Origin: Bemisia tabaci
Lineage: Eukaryota; Arthropoda; Insecta; Hemiptera; Aleyrodidae
Length of the DNA stretch: 64,000 nt
Assembly (NCBI RefSeq): GCF_918797505.1
Contig: NC_092799.1
Span: forward strand, 29,214,597 to 29,278,596
Direction: 5' to 3'
Shown: positions 23,401 through 34,305 of the stretch, piece by piece
Numbering within the stretch: position 1 is the first letter of the stretch
Layout: each line of letters starts with the position of its first letter
The notes under the pieces: model-generated
Seen by the model: the letters and a program-made list of their open reading frames with translations, nothing else
What the model was told of the DNA's origin: nothing
The model's database searches: none
Translations under genes and position numbers: made by a program

Positions 23401-26400
23401 ATAAGAGCAGACATCTTTTAAACACTTTTGCAAACACCTTTTGATTTGTTTATTCTGTACAGGTCATTTTTTATACAGCATTAAAAATTAAGTTCCTAGA
23501 GATTACATTAGATTTTGGAAGATCCCAGACTCAGCGGTAATACTTTCAAAAACTGGTAGAAGCAGCACCCCAATCCGGACCGAACTTGAAACTTCAAAAG
23601 AAAAGAAAAAATGTATGATCATTGAGACTTTACGGATTGTCCCATTGTTACCACTCTTTTTCTTCTCTTTTCTTTTTTCTCTTCCAGTTGTGGTACCACC
23701 ATCTCATCGATTAGTTAGGATTGGATATCTTTCAGGGTACTTGAGAGGATGCAGTTAGGCATGATAATTTTAATCCCAATTGTTATACATACAGTCTAAG
23801 CTTATTTGGAATTTTTTTTCCCCCTCCAGAGAAAAAATCCTCCGAAAATGAAACTAGTCCTGATAAGACTGATGGAAAGTCTGGGAGTATTACAGGAGAC
23901 TGGACTAGTCCCAACAAAGATGAACACCCAGAAGAACTAGATCATGAGGTAGATGAAACCTCAGGCGATCAAGAAAAACATGAAGACTTTGTGCGTCGAA
24001 TTTCCAAAGGTTGGACGCAGCACAATGCTGAATCAATCAGGATTGGAGATCTATACCTCATGGTAAGAAATATATCATTATCCAAGGTACACTCTACTCC
24101 AGGTATGGACAAACGGGGTGCCGAAGTGACAGCGCTGAGAATATAGACCATCAAGTGACATCACAAGTCATACCTTCTTTGCCACGCACTTCAAAATAAC
24201 CCGTTGAAGAGGTTCTGGCAGATCTGGTAGCTTTAATAAGCTATCAGATAAATTTAAAAAATTGATAAAACTCAAAATAACAAAAAAATTAACGAAGAAC
24301 ACAAAAAAATAACACAAAATTGACAAGACCCACTCTCAGAACAGAAAGTAAATAAGTTTTTAATATGGTGCCGCAGTCGTACCATTGGACGTTGTCAAAT
24401 CTACACGTTCCAACGACTTTCTAAAATTCCATTTGTCCATACCTGTAGTCGAGTGTACCTTGATATTATCATTCAATTTAATCTTGTACTTACTCAGTCA
24501 CATGAAGGAAGGGAGCCAACCCTAAAATCAAGAATTTTTTGGGTAAAATTATTCTTGTATCTGTAGTTACAATTTATGAAGCAAGTGGGTGATAAGCAAA
24601 ATTATCACTTAGGCAGTCAACTTAAACAGACACAGAAAAAATAAGCAGTATTGTCAAACCTTACTCAGTAAAAATCTGCTTAAGTATGAAACCCTGCTAA
24701 CTCTTGAAAATGGCCCAGTCTAATTTTCTGAGCCATTTATGCTGTATCAAAAAAGGCGGCTTAGCTCAGAAAACCCTTATTTTTTTGTCTCAAACTTAAA
24801 AAATTTCTCAATTAACTCATCTAACTTATAAATTTTCTTGGCAATATCTTGTCTCGTTTCTCCACACATCTGCATAAATTTTTTTCGTTGCGCTGAAGCC
24901 CAAAAGTAACGACTTCCCTGCTTGTTGCATGATGTGGAACAATCTCCTGTATTTTGGGTGCAAAATCGGTATTTGCAGAACAGAATTTTGCGAAATCTGT
25001 TTGAGAAACTGTGCTAAGTGGGAACGAACTCTTGATCCCAATGTATTCTGACTTGGTGAGGTTTGACTGTACAAAATTTCTTACAAGTAGACTTTGTGCA
25101 AACCCTCTTAATGCGTGAGCTCTCAAGAAGCTACAGTTGTGAAACCATTGTAGTTAAGCGAAAAGTTCTGGCGGAAGTCTAAACAATAAGGTAATATTTT
25201 GTAAATTGTTACTTCATATGACTTGTTAGATGATTGTCTTTGTTACCGTTGGTGATTCGAACAATCATAAACATTTTGTAAAAATTCTACTAACTATTCA
25301 AGTAACCACAATTTCTTGAAGCAAAAAATTTTTGTTGTTTTAATTAATTTGTTGATTGTTTTCTTTTTATTTAGTTTGGTAGTGACTCCAAAATTCATCT
25401 TGAATATTGGTGGGAAGAAGCCCCCAAAGTGTCCGTAAATTCACCGAAGGAAAATGGGACTTCAACAGAGATCACCAATGTTGCCACTTCATCAGACTGC
25501 CCAAATAGTTCCAAGACTGCTTGCAAATCAAATCCTCCCAGCTTATCCAAAGAGCCTGAATCCAAGGCATCATCTTCTGTCTCGTCAGTGTTACAAAAAC
25601 TTGTTTGTATTGCCAAACTCAGCCTATTGAAACCAAAGGTAAGTTTCAAGTCGCGAATTTGTCAAGTTTTTAAAGAAAAAAAAACTCTCAAAACTCAAGA
25701 AGAGTAACAAGGTTGATCGGAAGCCTGATGAAACTTGACCCGGGCTGCACAACCTTGTGCAATATTTTTAAATATTTAAAGAAATAAAGTACATACTCAA
25801 TGATAAAATTGTATAGTTATCATTAAAATGTTAGACGGATTGATTATAGACAGAATTATACTCCTACCTTTTCGTGACAGACTTTTTGGAGTCATTCCAT
25901 ACCAAACCAATTGATTCGACGGAGACACTACCGGTCTTGGAAGAGAGAAAATTGGGTAATATCAATTGCAATTAGACTGCATTTTGTAATTGGGAACCGC
26001 AATCTCTGTCTCATCTGTAAAAACACTCATGTGCATAGGGAAACTTATGTTGTTTCTGAACTAAACTAGAGATTGTAATACCTAATTTCAAAATGTAGTC
26101 CAATTTGGCTGATTCAGGTTTCATCCCTTTTGATGATGAAATGTTCATGTCTTCTTAAAGTATTTATTTTCATTTTAATTGTTTTTTTTTCTTGTTTGTC
26201 AAGGCTGAGTGCACCTGTGGCCATGTATGTGGTGGGCCAAACCAGAATAAATCAAGCGCAAAGAACAAAGCAAGTTCAAAAGTTCAGAAAAATGATCTCA
26301 ATGAAGTAAGTGTTTCAACTACAAAACACAGATAATGATGCAAAGTCAGTAAATGCGGTCAAACCTCGCAAGTGAAAACCCACTCAGTATGAAACCCCTC

Positions 26401-29400
26401 TGACTCTCGAAATTGGCCCTGTCTCATTTACGCAATACAGTGGAATCCCTATTATCCAACAGTATGGGGCGACTGGGTTGTCAGATACTGAAAATATCGG
26501 ATTATCCGATGTACTTTCACACTCGATTTTTAAACCTAAAACTGACCCCTAATCTACAAATACAAGAAACAAATAAGAAAGCAAACTAAGGAAAAAACGG
26601 CTTACTTAATGTTGTTAAGTGAAGAAATGTGGTATCTTGAACTGCAATTTTGGAATTTTGGCAAGCTTTGCACGATCCGACAAATCTAATGCGGTCAAAG
26701 GTCATTTCCTTGTCTTCGCGAGTGTGTAATGCACTGTTGCTACAGTATCATTTGATACGGAGGTTGGATAATCGGGTGTCGAACAATCGGGGTTACTTTG
26801 TGCTAAGGAAGTCCGCTAAACTCGGAATTCACTAACTTAGCAAACCCTTTGAGTTATAAAATTCCTTGTCCACAACTGTAGAAATTGTAATAACTAGTTC
26901 CCCTAACTCATAAATGTATTTATTAGTTTCTTATCTACATTTTTTTTGCTGCGCTAAATCAAGGAAAAAATAACTGTGCTGCTGCAATAACAAGAATGTG
27001 GCAAGAATTCAAACTATCGAATATTCCAGCAAATGCTGCCATTGTTATCCAAAACATCTGTCTCGGGTAATCAATCAATAATCACAATGAGGGTGCTGTT
27101 ATCATCCCACTCCACTGTCTCTAGACCTACCACTGTGGCTGTACTAAAGCTGAACAAATAGATAGTTTTACAGTTAGGGGCATAGTGCAAGCGAATTTGT
27201 AATGATCATTTTTTCATCCTCTTTTGTTTTTTAGAAATCAACAAGTAATCATAGCGCTGTAATTCTAAATGGAGTGAACTCAGCCATTGGAAGCACCGTC
27301 TCCGTATCAACAACTGAAGTATTCAGGAAGCCTACATTAGTACCAATTGAAGCAAGGCCTAATCAAGATCCAACGCCTAGTTCTGTTCAAGCATTCAAAG
27401 CACAACTGGATGTAAGTATTTTGTTAGATTTGTTTGTCAACAGGTTGTCCATGATTTTTATTTTTCACCTCAAGTGAACCTATCAGAGTAAAGTATAAAA
27501 TTGTCACGTAACTGCCTTTGAACTAAAGATAGCTTTTTAATCTGAGTTTACAAAACGTGACCTATGAACAAATATGTGACTGCTGTCTTATTTAAACTAT
27601 TAGTCCCAATATTGTTGTGATAATCGCTGGAAATATCTGAGATTATTTTTTGTTTTGTTTGCTTCTAGAAATTTTGTCCAAGGTTCAGCAATCGTCGTGG
27701 ACGAGCAGGAAACAGGTTGAAGAATTCAAACAATTTAGTAGTCCAGCGAATGCTGCCACTGTTGCCCAAAACATCTCCTTTGGGTAATCACTCAGTAGTC
27801 ACAATGAGGGTGCTTCCACAAAGCAATCAACTTGCAGGTGATTTTGCTCCAATCAACAAAACCTCTCAGCCGAAGCTCATCCTACCAAAACAAGGTACTG
27901 TAAATTCTAAAACACTTACACAGTAAAGCCCCTGTAATTTTAGTGTTTTTTTCTTTTTTATCCATTTGATTCACATTCTTGGAGTGCATTTGATTAGTAA
28001 CTTGTATTTCAATTTTCCATTCCTTGTAAAGCAGGAAATCAAAAGTTGAGCTGCTGAAACAAGGCCTCCAAAAAATTTGTAATCTTTAACTAACGAAGAG
28101 AACTCCAAAGCCCCATTTTTTACGTTATATGATTGCAATGAGATTATGTTTTTGTGATAAACAAGATGTTCATTCAAACTTAAAAGCAGGGCTGAAAGTG
28201 ATTTATAAAGTCAGTAAAAACCACTAGAAATCTCTTGGACGTTCTGCTTGTAATATGAATGCTTAAAATTCAATAACGACAAACATACCAAATCATCAAA
28301 AATTTTCTATCAAAATAAAGGGTTTGACTTTCTGGAGCAACTATGGATTTTTTGTTTTCTTGCACGTTTAAAAAGAAAACTGTAAGGAAGTCAAAATAAT
28401 TTCCTACCTCTTTTAGGATGTCACACATCAAATTTTAGATTTTTTAGTTTTTATTGTGTGTATGAAACTTCTTAGAATTCTTAGAATCTTAAAATTTGAA
28501 TAGTACTAATTGGCAGCACAATGAAACCCTCTAAATGAAGTAACTCTATGAATCCTTAATTAATTGACTGAATGCTATTTATGCAAAGTTTGAATGAAAA
28601 CATAATGGTCTAATGTAAAGCCAGACACAAAACTCTCCACCCACTTCTCTTGCTCCCTCATCCGTTAGCTGTGATGAATATTTTCTGATATTTTCCGTTA
28701 TTGATCAGTAAGGCAATGAATGATTTTAATTTTAATATTAAATCCCAGTCAGCAATTTCGATATGAAATACTTTTTTCCTAAAAAAAAAATTTAAGGACT
28801 ACGTATAATCAAAAGTGCATGAAAGCAAGACTAGCCCAAGAAAGACGCTATTTTCATCATTTTCTATTTTGACAGCACCTCTGCAATCTAATATTTTGCT
28901 CTTTCTATTTTTGATTTTCAGCATGTTGCACATTTTACTTATTTTTAATTGATTCTTTTTTTTCACAATATTGTGTTTTTTCTTTCTCATTCAGAGCATC
29001 CGGTGAAAATTCTACCAAAGCCTGCCAAACCACCTACCACAGTCTCAATGCAGCCAACTTCTGTATCTGTGCTAAATCTTATGGGCCAGCCTGTGTCTCA
29101 AGTAGAAGGGTCCAAGCCTTGCGATCCTATCATTGGAGTGGACCAACCAAATAGACAGTCAGATGATGATCCGTCTCTTCTCTTAAACGATCTATCCAAC
29201 CTTTCAACATTAATGCGTTCAATACCACCATCAGATCTTTCATTAAATTCTTCAACATTTGAAGGTAAGAAGTTGTAAGGAAACTCAAATCTTTTTTTAC
29301 AGGGCTAAAAGAAATTCTACATCCATTTATATACATAAAGTCGCTTTCACAGCGCAGCCTCACGCTCTGCGACGCCCAATCGCCATTGCCCCCTATCCTC

Positions 29401-32016
29401 CCAGAGATCATCAGGCAATTGGCACCTTCTGATCTCCTCCTCCACCCCTTATCGCCAGCCTTTCACAGGACGTCCAACCGTTCTACACCCATTTCATGTC
29501 GAATATATATAGGCAAGATGTGTTGTTACGAAAAGACAGAACTTTAGTTAATTAAAAGTAAAGTTTTTCATTTGATTCTGGGATACGATCAGTGTAAATT
29601 TTGATTAATAGACTAGTTAAATTGCAATCATTGTTTGAAAGTTATTATTTAATTTTAACTTGGATAATATCTTAATTTACCTTATTTAATGGGTCGTTTA
29701 TGTAACAGTGAATGCTATAAAGCAGACTTTTTGTTCTCCCCTCCTTCCTCTACTAATCCATCTGTAATGCAGGTCCTGAACAAATTACATTAAGCTCAGT
29801 TCGACCCTTCTCCCCTCAAATTAGGGGTTTATGAAGGAAAATGGCCACCTTGCCTTGATTTTTCATCCAAGTGTGGAATCGACGTTTGTACTTTACATTT
29901 TAAACAATGAATTCAAATTTCCTGCTCTCAAAAAAACTGCAATCATTGAAGACCAAATAAGGCATTGAAATCAAGCTGTGTGTTCAGCAAATAACTGGAG
30001 ATTGTTTTCACATGTATTTTCTTCTCCGTCTGATGTGAGGTTCCCTCTATCGTAGAATACACCAAAATTACTTTAATGTTCAGTTTGGTTCCAGTAGACA
30101 CTGGGTTTTTTTGCAAGCATAAAGTGTGCATTAACGCAGACAAAAATTGTTATTTTCCGACTTATGAGTTGAATTTGGAAAGCTTTAATGCTTTTATCAT
30201 ATTCCATGTAAAATTTCCATGAAGAAATATGCAAGTGGTGTTGCTAAATTTCACACCCTGTTTAGTGGTCCATTCTAATGGCGACAATGTTTGTAATCTA
30301 AACTATAAGATCTCTAATGTAGGTTTGATATCAGGAAGGGTTGAAATAGTCCAGTTGCCTTTAGAAAATACGTGAAATGATTTACGATATTCATTAGATA
30401 TTCTTGCTCTGTTCGTTTTGCGTATTCTGATTTGTCTGATGATTTTTCTCTTTCTTCAGGTTTGTTATCAAACAACAATGGACCTCAGGCTGAACCTGGA
30501 CTGTCGCAAGAAACACCTTTATCTAGTCCAACACGTCTGCTGAAAGATGATGAAAATAATTGGCTCAGTTCAGAGGTAATTAAGGTCCCTTGACTTTTTA
30601 AAAATGCTGAAGGGAGCCTCTCTTCAGAAAAACCTTTTTCTTCCCTGTCTTTGTCTCTTGCTGATTCTATGCATCCTTTACACATTTAAAGCTATATCTA
30701 CTAAATTTAAGTATAAGAAAATCAAACCGCCTTAAAGTGGTGCCCTTGCAGCTGATGAATCAGGTAAAGATTTCTGTAAGAATCAGCATTAAAAATACAT
30801 ATTTAAACTACAGTACAACCTTGATGTTAAAACCTTCAATTGAATGACTTTTTTTATGTAATAATGATTTTTGTCAGTCAAAATCCATGTACGGCAATGT
30901 ATTTTTATTTCAAATTAACGTTGTTGCAGCAAGCCTTGATTCAACTCAAAATATTTATGATTTCATCGGCTGGCAACAGAGACAAAGCTACTTTGCTACC
31001 TTTGCATAAAACTTGGAAAGTATTCCCTTTATCATTCCTGTAACAATCCTTTGAATTTAAAGGCCAGGTTTGGCAGGTTCTGCCAGGTTTGTTGATAAAA
31101 AGAACCAGGTTTGTCAACTCAGACACTTAAATGAGTAGATTCTTGCGGCTTTTCTCTCTGTTTCAACTGACTTTTTGTGAGGAAAGAGTGTATCTCTAAA
31201 ACTTATCATGCACAAATAATATAATTTTGCTTGTTTTAACAATGTCGTAACCCCTTCTGGAACTGAAAGACCTCAAAATAAGAGTAAGTTTACCCGTCTC
31301 CTCTTCTAATGTAAAGTTTTTTTTTCCCTTTCAGGTGGGCGATTTCTCTTTTAGTAGTTTCCTTGGTCATTTGGAATCATCACCAATGAAGAGTTCAAGC
31401 AATAATGAAGAATCTAAATTAATGTCAGACGTGAGTTTTCTTTTATTTCTGTTAACCGTAACTTTAGATGAAGGTTCCTAGTAAAACTAGAACACAGAAG
31501 TTGCTTTTTATCAATATAGGATTTAGTTCAGTCGTTACAGTATTTGACAGGTTTCCTGCTAAGTTTCTGCACATGAATTTCCACCAAGTCAAGGAATCAC
31601 ACAAAAAGATTGCAAAAAATAGCGGTGCGAAACCATTCTTAGCGGATATCTCTACAATGTTAGTGCTTTCTCTTGGTTGTGTATTATAGTTATCTCCTAC
31701 CTATCGTAAGAGTTTCGTCCCAAAAAACCTTGTTTTGATAAAAAATGACCATATAATTATGCATTCCGTAAAAATATAGATCTTCAATGAGCAAAAAATC
31801 GTTGAGTTGAGGAAATTCAGAGTGGGCCAAAAACTGCCCTTATCAATGACCCTCCTTCATGCTCTTTTGTATCTGCCATTCATCTCATGTAAACTTTGTT
31901 TTTTTAATTTATAGGTGGAGGCGCAGCTGCAGTGTTTGATGAGTGAAAACAGTGTGGATTACACAGCCAAGTTTGCGGACTTAGCAGCTCAAATTGCCGC
32001 GGATACTAAGAAGTAA
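17280..32016 (+). CDS. crm: Cramped (CRAMP1-like) SANT-domain chromatin protein, complete coding region in 15 exons
   Basis: Fifteen coding segments give 2,910 bases (969 residues plus stop) with every junction phase in agreement: 17280-17466, 18794-19054, 20206-20409, 21317-21507, 22024-22239, 22779-23043, 23830-24062, 25375-25638, 26204-26305, 27235-27411, 27669-27894, 28995-29264, 30460-30575, 31335-31430, 31915-32016. A SANT/Myb-like domain lies near residues 70-145 (ELWSTEDKNLFFEALNEYG through HFYHRTWHKISKHL). A conserved central region follows to about residue 350, then IRIGDLYLMFGSDSK near 510-525 and DFSFSSFLGHLES near 905-920; all are features of Cramped/CRAMP1. In flies crm is a nuclear Polycomb-group-like gene, and CRAMP1 proteins are reported to act at linker-histone genes; that is family knowledge, not visible here. 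The ATG lies three bases into its exon, so an upstream non-coding 5'UTR exon is expected. It is convergent with ft. Confidence 0.93.
18794..19054 (+). CDS. crm: crm coding exon 2, SANT/Myb-like domain
   Basis: Acceptor GGATTTTCAG ends at 18793. It encodes a basic run (KPKIRRAP) and then the SANT domain with its aromatic positions: W in ELWSTEDKNLFFEAL, DFDAIQNYM and the HFYHRTWHKI helix. Donor GTGAGC from 19055; phase 1 at both ends. Confidence 0.93.
20206..20409 (+). CDS. crm: crm coding exon 3
   Basis: Acceptor GCATTTTTCAG ends at 20205; donor GTAAAT from 20410. It encodes ELYALINFGEIRKKIG and IRIKGKTWRIKTPPCRALR, conserved just after the SANT domain in Cramped proteins. Confidence 0.9.
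20677..20712. repeat. Short palindrome in a GC-rich intronic insert
   Basis: CCCGGGTGGTCTTATC and GATAAGACCACCCAGG flank an eight-base loop. A GC-rich stretch to about 20860 follows inside crm intron 3 and looks like inserted repeat sequence. Confidence 0.55.
21317..21507 (+). CDS. crm: crm coding exon 4
   Basis: Acceptor TTTTTTGCAG ends at 21316; donor GTATCC from 21508 (weak but consistent). It encodes KICVELVPRDNSTW, ARVSLHNRL-like sequence (RANVSLHNRLATLIEYLQ) and KWKSPHLKL. Ends in phase 0. Confidence 0.88.
22024..22239 (+). CDS. crm: crm coding exon 5
   Basis: 72 whole codons between acceptor TATTTTCCAG and donor GTATGT. It includes VAPKPNTNIFHPSFR and a serine-rich end, SISSLLEQ. Confidence 0.87.
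22779..23043 (+). CDS. crm: crm coding exon 6
   Basis: Acceptor TCTTTCACAG ends at 22778. It has a basic start (KQLKPGKNAVKRQR), a Ser/Thr-rich linker and an acidic ILEDEIVQCAVDNL. Donor GTCAGT from 23044 is non-consensus but is the only site giving the phase-1 end that the next exon needs. Reading through it would add about 43 codons and stop at 23171. Confidence 0.83.
23245..23443. repeat. Dispersed repeat related to 10829-10956
   Basis: Same motif order as 10829-10956 with a ~70-base difference in length; lies in the crm intron after exon 6. Confidence 0.5.
23830..24062 (+). CDS. crm: crm coding exon 7
   Basis: Acceptor CCCCTCCAG ends at 23829. It encodes an acidic linker and then FVRRISKGWTQHNAES and IRIGDLYLM, a conserved Cramped segment that continues into the next exon. 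Donor GTAAGA from 24063. Confidence 0.9.
24079..24462. mobile_element. Inverted-repeat element in crm intron 7
   Basis: AAGGTACACTCTACTCCAGG near the left end is inverted as CCTGTAGTCGAGTGTACCTT at the right, with about 30 bases of matching ends (TATGGACAAA / TTTGTCCATA). The interior is AT-rich and non-coding. Flanks are similar but no exact duplication was found. Confidence 0.65.
24649..25072. mobile_element. MITE with GTCAAACCT termini (copy 1)
   Basis: Left TATTGTCAAACCTTACT and right GTGAGGTTTGACTGTA are inverted. The inner order (GTATGAAACCC, ACTCTTGAAAATGGCCC, then GTTGCGCTGAAGC) recurs at 26355-26960. TA at the ends suggests Tc1/mariner-type insertion. Confidence 0.65.
25375..25638 (+). 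CDS. crm: crm coding exon 8
   Basis: 88 whole codons. It opens with FGSDSKIHLEYWWEE, completing the conserved DLYLM-FGS block, and continues as a Ser-rich linker ending LQKLVCIAKLSLLKPK. Donor GTAAGT from 25639. Confidence 0.9.
26204..26305 (+). CDS. crm: crm coding exon 9
   Basis: 34 whole codons. A short Cys/His cluster, CTCGHVCGG, precedes a Lys/Ser-rich tail. Acceptor TTTGTCAAG (a weaker A-AG type) and donor GTAAGT. Confidence 0.85.
26355..26960. mobile_element. MITE with GTCAAACCT terminus (copy 2), carrying a nested pogo-like MITE
   Basis: GGTCAAACCTCGCAAGTG, CAGTATGAAACCC and ACTCTCGAAATTGGCCC parallel copy 1. After an insertion, CTCATAAATG and GCTGCGCTAAATC resume the same order. 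The expected right end was not found and may be lost. Confidence 0.55.
26436..26800. mobile_element. Pogo/Tigger-like MITE nested in copy 2
   Basis: TACAGTGGAATCCCTATTATCC at the left resembles Tigger-type termini. ATCGGGTGTCGAACAATCGG then GGTTAC at the right is a diverged inverse. TTATCC and GGATAA motifs repeat inside. No transposase is seen. Confidence 0.5.
27000..27100 (+). pseudogene. Relic duplicate of crm exon 11 inside the preceding intron
   Basis: About 100 bases align without gaps to 27711-27811 (roughly 20 mismatches by eye), with shared blocks AATGCTGCCA, CCAAAACATCT and TCACAATGAGGGTGCT. The matching frame stays open past the aligned part and would read MLPLLSKTSVSGNQS and TMRVL. 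No splice acceptor in the right phase is evident, so it is called a relic. Confidence 0.7.
27235..27411 (+). CDS. crm: crm coding exon 10
   Basis: 59 whole codons, acceptor GTTTTTTAG, donor GTAAGT. Low-complexity Ser/Thr/Val-rich sequence ending SSVQAFKAQLD. Supported by phase continuity on both sides. Confidence 0.85.
27669..27894 (+). CDS. crm: crm coding exon 11
   Basis: Acceptor TTGCTTCTAG, donor GTACTG (weak), phase-1 end. It encodes KFCPRFSNRRGRAGNRLKN, a basic patch, and then MLPLLPKTSPLGN and TMRVLPQ. A diverged copy of its middle ~100 bases lies in the intron at 27000-27100. Confidence 0.87.
28995..29264 (+). CDS. crm: crm coding exon 12
   Basis: Acceptor TCTCATTCAG, donor GTAAGA. 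Proline/serine-rich linker (VKILPKPAKPPTTV), then DDDPSLLLNDLSNLSTLM, an acidic-hydrophobic stretch. Phase 1 at both ends. Confidence 0.88.
29320..29515. repeat. Dispersed repeat related to 62883-63010
   Basis: AGTCGCTTTCACAGCGC, CACGCTCTGCGACGCC and the following C/T-rich part parallel AGCCGCTTTTACGGCGC and GGCGCTCTGCGACGCG at 62890-62930. Probably a retroposon 3' part; lies in crm intron 12. Confidence 0.5.
30460..30575 (+). CDS. crm: crm coding exon 13
   Basis: Acceptor CTTTCTTCAG, donor GTAATT. It encodes ETPLSSPTRLLKDDENNWL, a motif found before the conserved C-terminal block of Cramped proteins. Ends in phase 0. Confidence 0.88.
31335..31430 (+). CDS. crm: crm coding exon 14
   Basis: 32 whole codons with DFSFSSFLGHLESSP, the conserved C-terminal block of the Cramped family. 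Acceptor CCCTTTCAG, donor GTGAGT. Confidence 0.92.
31915..32016 (+). CDS. crm: crm coding exon 15, stop
   Basis: Acceptor AATTTATAG. It encodes VEAQLQCLMSENSVDY and KFADLAAQIAAD, then TAA at 32014-32016. The amphipathic end matches the C-terminus expected after the FLGHLE block. Confidence 0.92.
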   Translation: MEAQLQCLMSENSVDYTAKFADLAAQIAADTKK

Positions 32017-34244
32017 GAGATTGTCTTTCCACCAAATTCTTTTATCTGGATTTCTTCTTCCTCTGTCTTGTCAATTGTTCTACTATTTTATAACCTTAAA
32101 AATTCATGTTGCTGGTATGACAGCTACGTGAATTATCGTCATTTTATTTCTCTGAGAAAAAGCATCCGTGACCTATAATTCATAATCTGGTGTAAATTAA
32201 ACTGATTATTGCTATTATGATAACACTGGGACCATAGCTACAAATCAAATTGAATGCTGAAAATTTAACATCGGCTCCAGTAATTTGTCTTATCTTGTTC
32301 TTACTTGATAAACTTCATGTTTGAAATTATTTCCGAATGGAGTAAATAATCGCAGGTTTGCTTATATCAATTCTGTACTTCTTAGGCAAGAAAATAACTT
32401 CTTGAGTTTATTTTCCTCAAAAAAGTGCAGAATTCTGTCGAATTTGTGGCTGCTGCTAGATGACTGTGTAGTTTTAAACTCAATCGCTCACACTCTCATT
32501 TTCTGACTTTTTGATCTTTCAATCTTTTGTTAATCAGCACTGTCTAGAAAGAATTTCAGAGGAAATCCAAGATCATAAAAAAAAACTTTAAGATAGCTCT
32601 GCAATTCTATGGAAATTCCTATACAAAATTAATTTTTAAACAAATATAAGGAACCAACCGTAAGAAGATTAGGCTGACCTGAATCTCATTGGTTGCTGTC
32701 AACCTCAAAATAAGCAATTTAAGAGCTTAAGATCAACTTTATGGGTGGTTCAAGCTAGTACCAACCACATAGATCACAAGAAGCTCATAATTTTTTTTGA
32801 AATATTTATGTAACATTCTCGTGTGCTCGTACTTTGATAAGTTTTCATCTTTGATCTTCATGTTACATTTTTCAAAAACCATTTTAATTCATCATTTTCG
32901 GAAACAATCCTGGTTGGTCTCCAATTAGATATGAGCTATTTCATCAGCAGATTTAAGCGATTATTTCAGCTGCTTCTGCTAGGCTGTTTTATATTGATAG
33001 TAGTTTAAACGTAGCAGAGAAAATGGGAGGAAAATGTAAAAAATGCACTTTTTTGGGCAAAATAAGCGAGTTTTCCTATCAGATGTTGCTTGAATTATTA
33101 TGCTAAATAATCAAAGCTTTTCTACGTTTTAAAGTTTTAAGAGCAGTGAGGCATTGTCTCAACTGTTGTTGCTATAGCTGATTTTGTGCTTTTCTTTACA
33201 CTATTTAAATCAAATGCTCTTTTAAGATCAGCGCAAGTTTCAAGTTAAACAAGTTAAAAACATGTTTCTTTTTAAATTGGTGCACCTTTCAGTCAGGTAC
33301 GCAATCACTCAAAATTAGTGCTACTCGTTGACTCTTATTAGCGTGTCCTTGTTTTCCGTCGGTGATACGGATGGAACTTGAACTCTATTCCATTTGATGT
33401 TCTCATTGATATACGATTTTTTCTCTCTCGTTTTTCCAAATTTTAAAAATCGGCCCATTTTCGATTGAATGATTTTTACAAATCATACTTGTTTCTTTTT
33501 TTTCTTTACTATTCTTTAACGTTTTACTGTTGTTCCTCTTATTTTGTTTTTGCTTATCATCGTGTCATCTTATTTTTATCTCAAGGTCCAGAGGCCTGGA
33601 TTTTGGTTGTATAGTTTGTATGTTCAATCCTTTATTTTTTTACTCATTACTCTAAAATTTCTAACACATTTAGTCCTATCAATTAAGTTTTTAGTTGTTG
33701 CATCAGTTTTCCTGCTAAGCTAATTTTAACCAGGTAATAATAAGATGGCTAGTTTAACATCTCATTAATTGCATACTTTTCACACTCCTTTCCTGGAGCC
33801 ACGACAAGTTGACGCCATAGCTTACTAAACTATCATCAAGCACGTGTTCATTGTCATGTAAGCAAAGAAGGCAGATATCAAGAATAAGCAGTAGGTCAGA
33901 AAATTTGATTTGTCTTCCAGAAAGAACTTTTGCTGATTAATTTTGATTTTGTGAAAAATCTCCCATCCTATTTATTAAGTAAACATATACGTAGCTTCAT
34001 GTCAAAATCATTTGGATCCAAACAACTGATTATAACTGGATTCGATGTCATAGATGTGTTTCACTTTTTTGTACTAAGTCCGAAGTAGAGTGTCTCTACC
34101 AAAAGAAATCATTGGCCATCACAGAGTGACTTAGCCTCCTATTGAGTATTAAAAAAGTTTGATTTTGTCAATTAAAATGTAATCAAAGATTGGAATAACT
34201 AATAGGGAAGGTATTAATTTATCATTAAACTGCGTCCAACTCAA

Positions 34245-34305
34245 GGAGTGATACTGAAAATGTACATGATTTTGACATATACTCAGCATACATTGGGAAC
34301 TTTTG
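34245..34305 (+). repeat. Direct repeat, copy 1
   Basis: GGAGTGATACTGAAAATGTA and TACTCAGCATACATTGGGA match the copy at 35341-35400 with only a few differences over about 60 bases. Confidence 0.75.

Noticed and set aside
27274..27477. Stand-alone 67-codon gene
   Set aside because: It is the crm exon at 27235-27411 read on into the intron.
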